Translations under genes and position numbers: made by a program
Origin: Rubricoccus marinus
GTDB lineage: Bacteria > Bacteroidota > Rhodothermia > Rhodothermales > Rubricoccaceae
Length of the DNA: 64,000 bases
Direction: 5' to 3'
NCBI RefSeq assembly: GCF_002257665.1
Contig: NZ_MQWB01000001.1
Coordinates: 2,215,711-2,279,710 of the forward strand
Part shown: positions 60,558 to 64,000 of the stretch, one piece after another
Layout: each line of letters starts with the position of its first letter
Position numbering within the stretch: position 1 is the first letter of the stretch
The notes under the pieces: generated by a model
What the model was told of the DNA's origin: nothing
What the model saw: the letters and a program-made list of their open reading frames with translations, nothing else
Database searches by the model: none

Positions 60558-61694
60558 TTACTGTCCTGTCGTGATGCCAACGGCGTCGGCAGGAGCACCT
60601 GCGCCCTGACCGGGCGTGGCCTCTGGCGCGCCGTCGACATCGACCTCGGCGCTCTCGTCAACGGAGATGCCGCCTTCGGAAGGCTTCAGGAGTTCCTCTG
60701 GCGCCGCCGCGCCGCTGAGGTCCTTGATGTACGCGATGATGCCTTTGAGTTGTCCGTCGTCGAGCTTGCCCTGATACGCCGGCATCTGGTTCTGGTATCC
60801 CGCAACGATCTTGTTTCCGGGGTACAGAATCGACTCGATGATGTACGCGTCGTCGACAACGGCGCTCGTGCCATCTGTGAACTGGTGGGTGTTGCCCCAG
60901 ATGCCCTGCCACGAGGGGCCGGTACCTGCGGAGCCATCGATGCTGTGGCACGTGGAGCACTGCTGCTTCTCATACAGCAGGGCGCCGTACTCCACGAGGG
61001 AGTTGTCTCCCTGACCGGCGCCTCCGCCAGAGGCCACCCAGTCGTTGAACTCCTGGCGGCCGACGACCTTGATGAGGGCGCCCATGTTGGAGTGAGCCGT
61101 GCCGCAGTACTCCGTACAGAGCACCTGGTACGTGCCTTCCTCTTTCGCCTCGAACCAGACGTAGCTGTATCGGTTCGGGATCACGTCGTGCTTGATTCTG
61201 AACTCAGGGACGTAGAAGCTGTGCAACACGTCCTGGCTCGTCATCTGAAGCTTGATCGGCGTGTTGACGGGCACGACGATCTCGCCCGTTGTCTGAATCC
61301 CGTTGTTGTACTCGAAGGACCAGAACCACTTCTGCCCCTTGACATTGATCTCGTACGCGTTGGCAGGCGGAATGCTCGTACCGACATAGCTCGTGAAGCC
61401 CCAGAAGAAGACGGCGACCACGAGAAGCGTCGGGACGATGACCCAGACTAGTTCGAGGAACTTGCTCTCCTTGACATCCACCGCGCGGTCCGCCGTCGTT
61501 TTGCGGCGGTACTTCCAGACGAAGTACACCATCGCCGCCGCCACGATGAGCGTCAGAAGCGTGGAGGTGTAGAGGATGAAGTTGAACAGGCCGTCGATCT
61601 GATGCGCGGTCGTGGATTCCTGAGGGGGAAGCCAGAGGCCGTTCTCGCCGGTGAAGAACTCCTGCCGGGTTGCGACTGTGTCCTGGATCTGCAT
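60558..61694 (-). CDS. cytochrome c oxidase subunit II with fused cytochrome c domain
   Basis: 378 residues. Two TMs (INFILYTSTLLTLIVAAAMVYFVWKY-type region near 35-60 and LVWVIVPTLLVVAVFFWGF), a CuA domain (VLHSFYVPEFR; VLCTEYCGTAHSNMG with the two Cys and His), then a haem c domain CSTCHSIDGSAGTGPSW and the axial Met in QNQMPAYQGKL. The fused cytochrome c makes this a caa3-type enzyme. The C terminus after 325 is acidic. Confidence 0.92.
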   Translation of the reverse strand: MQIQDTVATRQEFFTGENGLWLPPQESTTAHQIDGLFNFILYTSTLLTLIVAAAMVYFVWKYRRKTTADRAVDVKESKFLELVWVIVPTLLVVAVFFWGFTSYVGTSIPPANAYEINVKGQKWFWSFEYNNGIQTTGEIVVPVNTPIKLQMTSQDVLHSFYVPEFRIKHDVIPNRYSYVWFEAKEEGTYQVLCTEYCGTAHSNMGALIKVVGRQEFNDWVASGGGAGQGDNSLVEYGALLYEKQQCSTCHSIDGSAGTGPSWQGIWGNTHQFTDGTSAVVDDAYIIESILYPGNKIVAGYQNQMPAYQGKLDDGQLKGIIAYIKDLSGAAAPEELLKPSEGGISVDESAEVDVDGAPEATPGQGAGAPADAVGITTGQ

Positions 61695-61717
61695 GGGTCG
61701 TGCGCGCGAGAGGCGCG

Positions 61718-62617
61718 TTAGGCTGCTGGCGTGGCACCAGCAGGAAAATCGGGGTCGGGTGCGTCAGCGTTCTGTCGCTGCACTTCGCGGCGCCAGAAGA
61801 ACGCGAGCCCACCAATAAGGGCGAGCATGAGGGCGCCGCCGCCCCACTTCATTACGCCGAGGATGGCGAGAGAGTAGGACCGAGCGTCGGGGTCGAACTG
61901 GTAGCACGTGAGCAGAATGCGGTCGACGGTAGAACCGACGGTGCCTTGTCCGGCCTCCACGAGAGCCAGCTTGAAATCGCGCTGGGGAAACATCACGCCG
62001 TAGAGGTAGCGTGTCACGGTGCCGTCGGGGCTCAGGAAAACAAGAACCGCGTTGTGCGCGAACTCTTGTGTCTTGGCATCCCACGCAAACTCGAATCCGG
62101 CTTCGGACGTGAACTGCTCGATCGCGTCCTCCTCGCCCGTCCAGAAGTGGAAGCCGCTGGCGGCGCCGGGCTTGTCCACGAGGGGTACGTACTTCTCCTT
62201 GGCGCCAGAGGCCAGTGCGGGCGTATCGCGAGAGTCGAACGAGAGCGCGAGAGCGGTGTAGTCTTCGCCGGGCTGCAAGTCGGACTCCGCCATCGCGTCC
62301 GCGAAGCCATCCAACACGAGGCTGCAGAGCATCGGGCAGTTGTAATACACGAACGACACCACGACCGGCTTGCCCTGGTTCAGCAGGTCGCCGATGCGGA
62401 CGATCTCGCCGTCGCTGTCCACGAACTGCGTTTCTGGGGAGACCTTGTCCCCGAGCCGTTCGATAACGCCCACGCCGCCTTGCAACCGGTTCGGGAGCGC
62501 GCCTTCAGGCTGCTGGCCCTCGATGGGAGCGGGCTGCGTGCTCATGACCTGCGCCTCCGCTCCACCCGTGATGGCGACGGCCATCAACGTCAGGAATAGA
62601 ATGCGGAGGCGGGTCAT
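61718..62617 (-). CDS. SCO1/SenC copper chaperone
   Basis: 299 residues with a signal peptide (LFLTLMAVAITGGAEA) and a C-terminal TM (GVMKWGGGALMLALIGGLAFFW). The copper-binding Cys94 and Cys98 lie in YYNCPMLCSLVLDGFADAM, with the later conserved His in EFAHNAVLVFLSPDG. Delivers copper to the CuA site of subunit II, next door downstream. Confidence 0.88.
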   Translation of the reverse strand: MTRLRILFLTLMAVAITGGAEAQVMSTQPAPIEGQQPEGALPNRLQGGVGVIERLGDKVSPETQFVDSDGEIVRIGDLLNQGKPVVVSFVYYNCPMLCSLVLDGFADAMAESDLQPGEDYTALALSFDSRDTPALASGAKEKYVPLVDKPGAASGFHFWTGEEDAIEQFTSEAGFEFAWDAKTQEFAHNAVLVFLSPDGTVTRYLYGVMFPQRDFKLALVEAGQGTVGSTVDRILLTCYQFDPDARSYSLAILGVMKWGGGALMLALIGGLAFFWRREVQRQNADAPDPDFPAGATPAA

Positions 62618-62623
62618 GGGTGT

Positions 62624-63385
62624 CTACTCGTCGGAGTCGGTTCTGGGAAGGGTCAACAAGGCATCTCCATCCACGCCGACTTCTTCGTCGGTCGTCGGCT
62701 GCGCGCTCACGCCGGAGGGCGCGTCGGTAGCCGTCTCAGGAACGGGAGCCGTCATCGCACCGCGCGAGGAGGCCGCGCGCACGGCGCGGCGGGGTGCGAG
62801 CTCGATGGGCGCAACGTTGAAGCCGGCGCGCGTGGCCGCCAGAGGCGTCGCGCCTGCAACGGCTTCACCGCTGAGCGCTGCCTCGGCCGTACCGCTGGCG
62901 TAGCTCCGAGCGACGTCCTCCATCGCGACCCCGATGGGGAGTGTGTAGGTCGAATCAGCCTTCATGCCGTAGTCGCCGAGCTGCGCTTGCGCCTGCGCGT
63001 TCAGAAGTTGCCCCTCTGGCGCGAGTTCGACCTGCCCTTCTGCGGTGTCCTCTGTCGCGTCGAGCTTCGGCGCGTAGAAGAACCAGAAAACGCTGCCCGC
63101 CAGGAGCGCAACGGTCACGAGGATCGCGAGCGTGATGCCCATGATCTGACCGCTTTCGATCCCCTCCTCCTCCACGCCAGCGGCGTCGAGCTGCTCCTCG
63201 GCCTCTGGCGAATCGGTGACTTCCTCCGCGACCTCGGCAGAGGCCGTAGAGAGTAAGCCGGGAAGCGGGCCTCCGGGCTCGTCCTGCTCGGGGCGGACGC
63301 CAGAGGCTACAGCTTCGGGGCGCATCCCTTCCTGGGACTCCGGGAGGGGCTCGTCGCGGTGTGGATCGGGGGTCGTGTCGGCCAT
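62624..63385 (-). CDS. one-TM acidic protein between ActF and Sco
   Basis: 253 residues. The N-terminal 80 residues are acidic and disordered; one TM lies near 84-104 (IMGITLAILVTVALLAGSVFWFFYAP), with a soluble Ala/Thr-rich C-terminal domain. No family recognised. Position between the alternative complex III genes and the Sco gene suggests an assembly or supercomplex factor. ATG 63385 is used; a dyad lies 45 bases upstream. Confidence 0.6.
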   Translation of the reverse strand: MADTTPDPHRDEPLPESQEGMRPEAVASGVRPEQDEPGGPLPGLLSTASAEVAEEVTDSPEAEEQLDAAGVEEEGIESGQIMGITLAILVTVALLAGSVFWFFYAPKLDATEDTAEGQVELAPEGQLLNAQAQAQLGDYGMKADSTYTLPIGVAMEDVARSYASGTAEAALSGEAVAGATPLAATRAGFNVAPIELAPRRAVRAASSRGAMTAPVPETATDAPSGVSAQPTTDEEVGVDGDALLTLPRTDSDE

Positions 63386-63429
63386 CGGGTGTGGGGTCAG
63401 GCTCTCCAACGGGAGTACCTGCGGCTTGT

Positions 63430-63447
63430 TTTCACTCCAGAGTGAAA
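63430..63447. promoter_or_regulatory. candidate operator dyad before the caa3 operon
   Basis: TTTCACTCCAGAGTGAAA is a perfect 18-base inverted repeat (8-base arms, CA centre), A/T-rich for this genome. It lies 45 bases before the start of the one-TM gene that heads the oxidase cluster. It may be a regulator site that lets the oxidase genes be controlled apart from alternative complex III. Confidence 0.45.
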
Positions 63448-63460
63448 GTTAGGACGAGAC

Positions 63461-63479
63461 GACCGGGTTCCAACCGGTC
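63461..63479 (-). terminator. short hairpin after actF
   Basis: Arms GACCGG and CCGGTC with a 7-base loop, 11 bases after the actF stop on the minus strand. No T run follows, so it is at most a weak terminator or attenuator between complex III and oxidase genes. Confidence 0.4.
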
Positions 63480-63489
63480 GCGCCTGACT

Positions 63490-64000
63490 TTACACGTTCT
63501 CGAACCGGAGCGAGTCGTTGAAGTACGGGTCGTTGTACGGCGTCATCGCGTGGCGAGTCGACCGCAGGATCGTTGCCCCCACGAGGACGAGGGCGAAGCC
63601 CAGGCCACACAGCACGTCCACCATGTGGAACGCAGCGGGGACGAGGTGCTCACGCAACGTCGCGTCCAGCACGTCGGGGTCCAGAGCCGTCTGCCCTGCT
63701 TCGGCGAGGGCCTCTGGCGCCAGAGGCGCGGTCTGGAGGCTCGCAAGAGCGGTCTGCACGCCCTCGACGGCAGGCGCAAGCGTGGAGTACGCCTCGGCAC
63801 CGTGCTCTGCAGGGATGATGGATGGCATCGCGATCCACCACAGATCGATCCAGTGCATGACGAGGAGCCATACGGCCATCGTCGCCAACAGGGGGAACAG
63901 CCGCTTGCTGAAGCGGGGCAGCAGAATGAGGAACGGCAGGACGAAGTTGACCCATACGAGGGCCTTACCGACGGTCCCGTAGCCCTCGAAGGCGCGCTTG
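63490..64000 (-). CDS. actF: alternative complex III subunit ActF, 5' end outside window
   Basis: At least 170 residues are visible; the frame stays open to base 63999. The translated start of the visible part is KRAFEGYGTVGKALVWVNFVLPFLILLPRFSKRLFPLLATMAVWLLVMHWIDLWWIAMPSI in several hydrophobic segments, which matches the quinone-binding NrfD-like subunit ActF of alternative complex III. ACIII oxidises menaquinol and passes electrons to caa3 oxidase directly. The rest of the act operon should lie beyond the right edge. Confidence 0.8.
   Translation of the reverse strand, partial: KRAFEGYGTVGKALVWVNFVLPFLILLPRFSKRLFPLLATMAVWLLVMHWIDLWWIAMPSIIPAEHGAEAYSTLAPAVEGVQTALASLQTAPLAPEALAEAGQTALDPDVLDATLREHLVPAAFHMVDVLCGLGFALVLVGATILRSTRHAMTPYNDPYFNDSLRFENV

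Noticed and set aside
58779-61451. Very long plus-strand open frame opposite cox subunits I and II
   Set aside because: It is a shadow of two well conserved minus-strand genes; the translation is His/Arg/Asp-rich low-complexity sequence with no family resemblance.

Overview
The window is a high-GC bacterial chromosome segment whose gene content points to the Rhodothermota / Bacteroidota order II, most likely near Rubricoccaceae. Three things support this: alternative complex III directly upstream of a caa3 oxidase (the Rhodothermus arrangement), type IX secretion C-terminal sorting domains on two secreted proteins, and a fused E1 alpha-beta oxo-acid dehydrogenase. The taxonomy is inferred from gene families, not from rRNA; I see no rRNA, tRNA, CRISPR array, prophage or transposase.

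Layout. 1-6.4 kb: homogentisate dioxygenase (cut at the left edge), an SDR, an acyl-CoA synthetase, a glycine-zipper stress protein, an FKBP isomerase, an acyl-ACP thioesterase overlapping a rhodanese. 6.4-9.5 kb: an orphan ParA divergent from an Lnt-like protein that has lost all three catalytic residues. 9.6-16.2 kb: Maf, FAS1 lipoprotein, SDR, Fe-S photolyase, RimK, a HEAGH membrane protein, DUF58. 16.3-21.5 kb: three secreted or cytosolic hydrolases (M28, penicillin acylase with a sorting domain, M20). 21.6-25.9 kb: a J-domain protein fused to an Hsp70-type substrate-binding beta domain, a potassium channel, RsmI behind a heptanucleotide repeat, and two tandem single-cysteine thioredoxin-fold proteins. 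26.2-33.2 kb: RF1 and a four-gene envelope operon (outer-membrane barrel with peptidase and propeller, BamB-like lipoprotein, PEGA protein, lipoprotein). 33.3-42.2 kb: an atypical lipoprotein, a 43-residue lysine-rich protein, Pgi/Pmi, PTS enzyme I and HPr, polyprenyl synthase, adenylate kinase, CDP-alcohol transferase, MOSC, DUF547. 42.4-56.6 kb: DUF1573, fused E1, two secreted proteins (one copper-amine-oxidase-like), AbgT transporter, LhgO, DUF2723, YbeY, HPF, MetF. 56.6-64 kb, all on the minus strand: caa3 oxidase subunits IV, III, I, II, Sco, a one-TM protein, and ActF of alternative complex III (cut at the right edge).

The most unusual feature is not a gene. The 9-mer GCCTCTGGC / GCCAGAGGC is repeated on both strands through nearly every gene and intergenic gap (26 copies of its 8-mer core counted by hand in the first 6 kb, against fewer than one expected from composition). 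It is read in all frames inside proteins, where it leaves PEA, ASG, ARG, PLA, LWR and RQR tripeptides, and it pairs into perfect palindromes at gene ends, some of which look like terminators. It resembles cyanobacterial HIP1 or the DNA-uptake sequences of Neisseria and Haemophilus. Heptanucleotide tandem repeats and REPIN-like inverted pairs add further repeat layers between genes.
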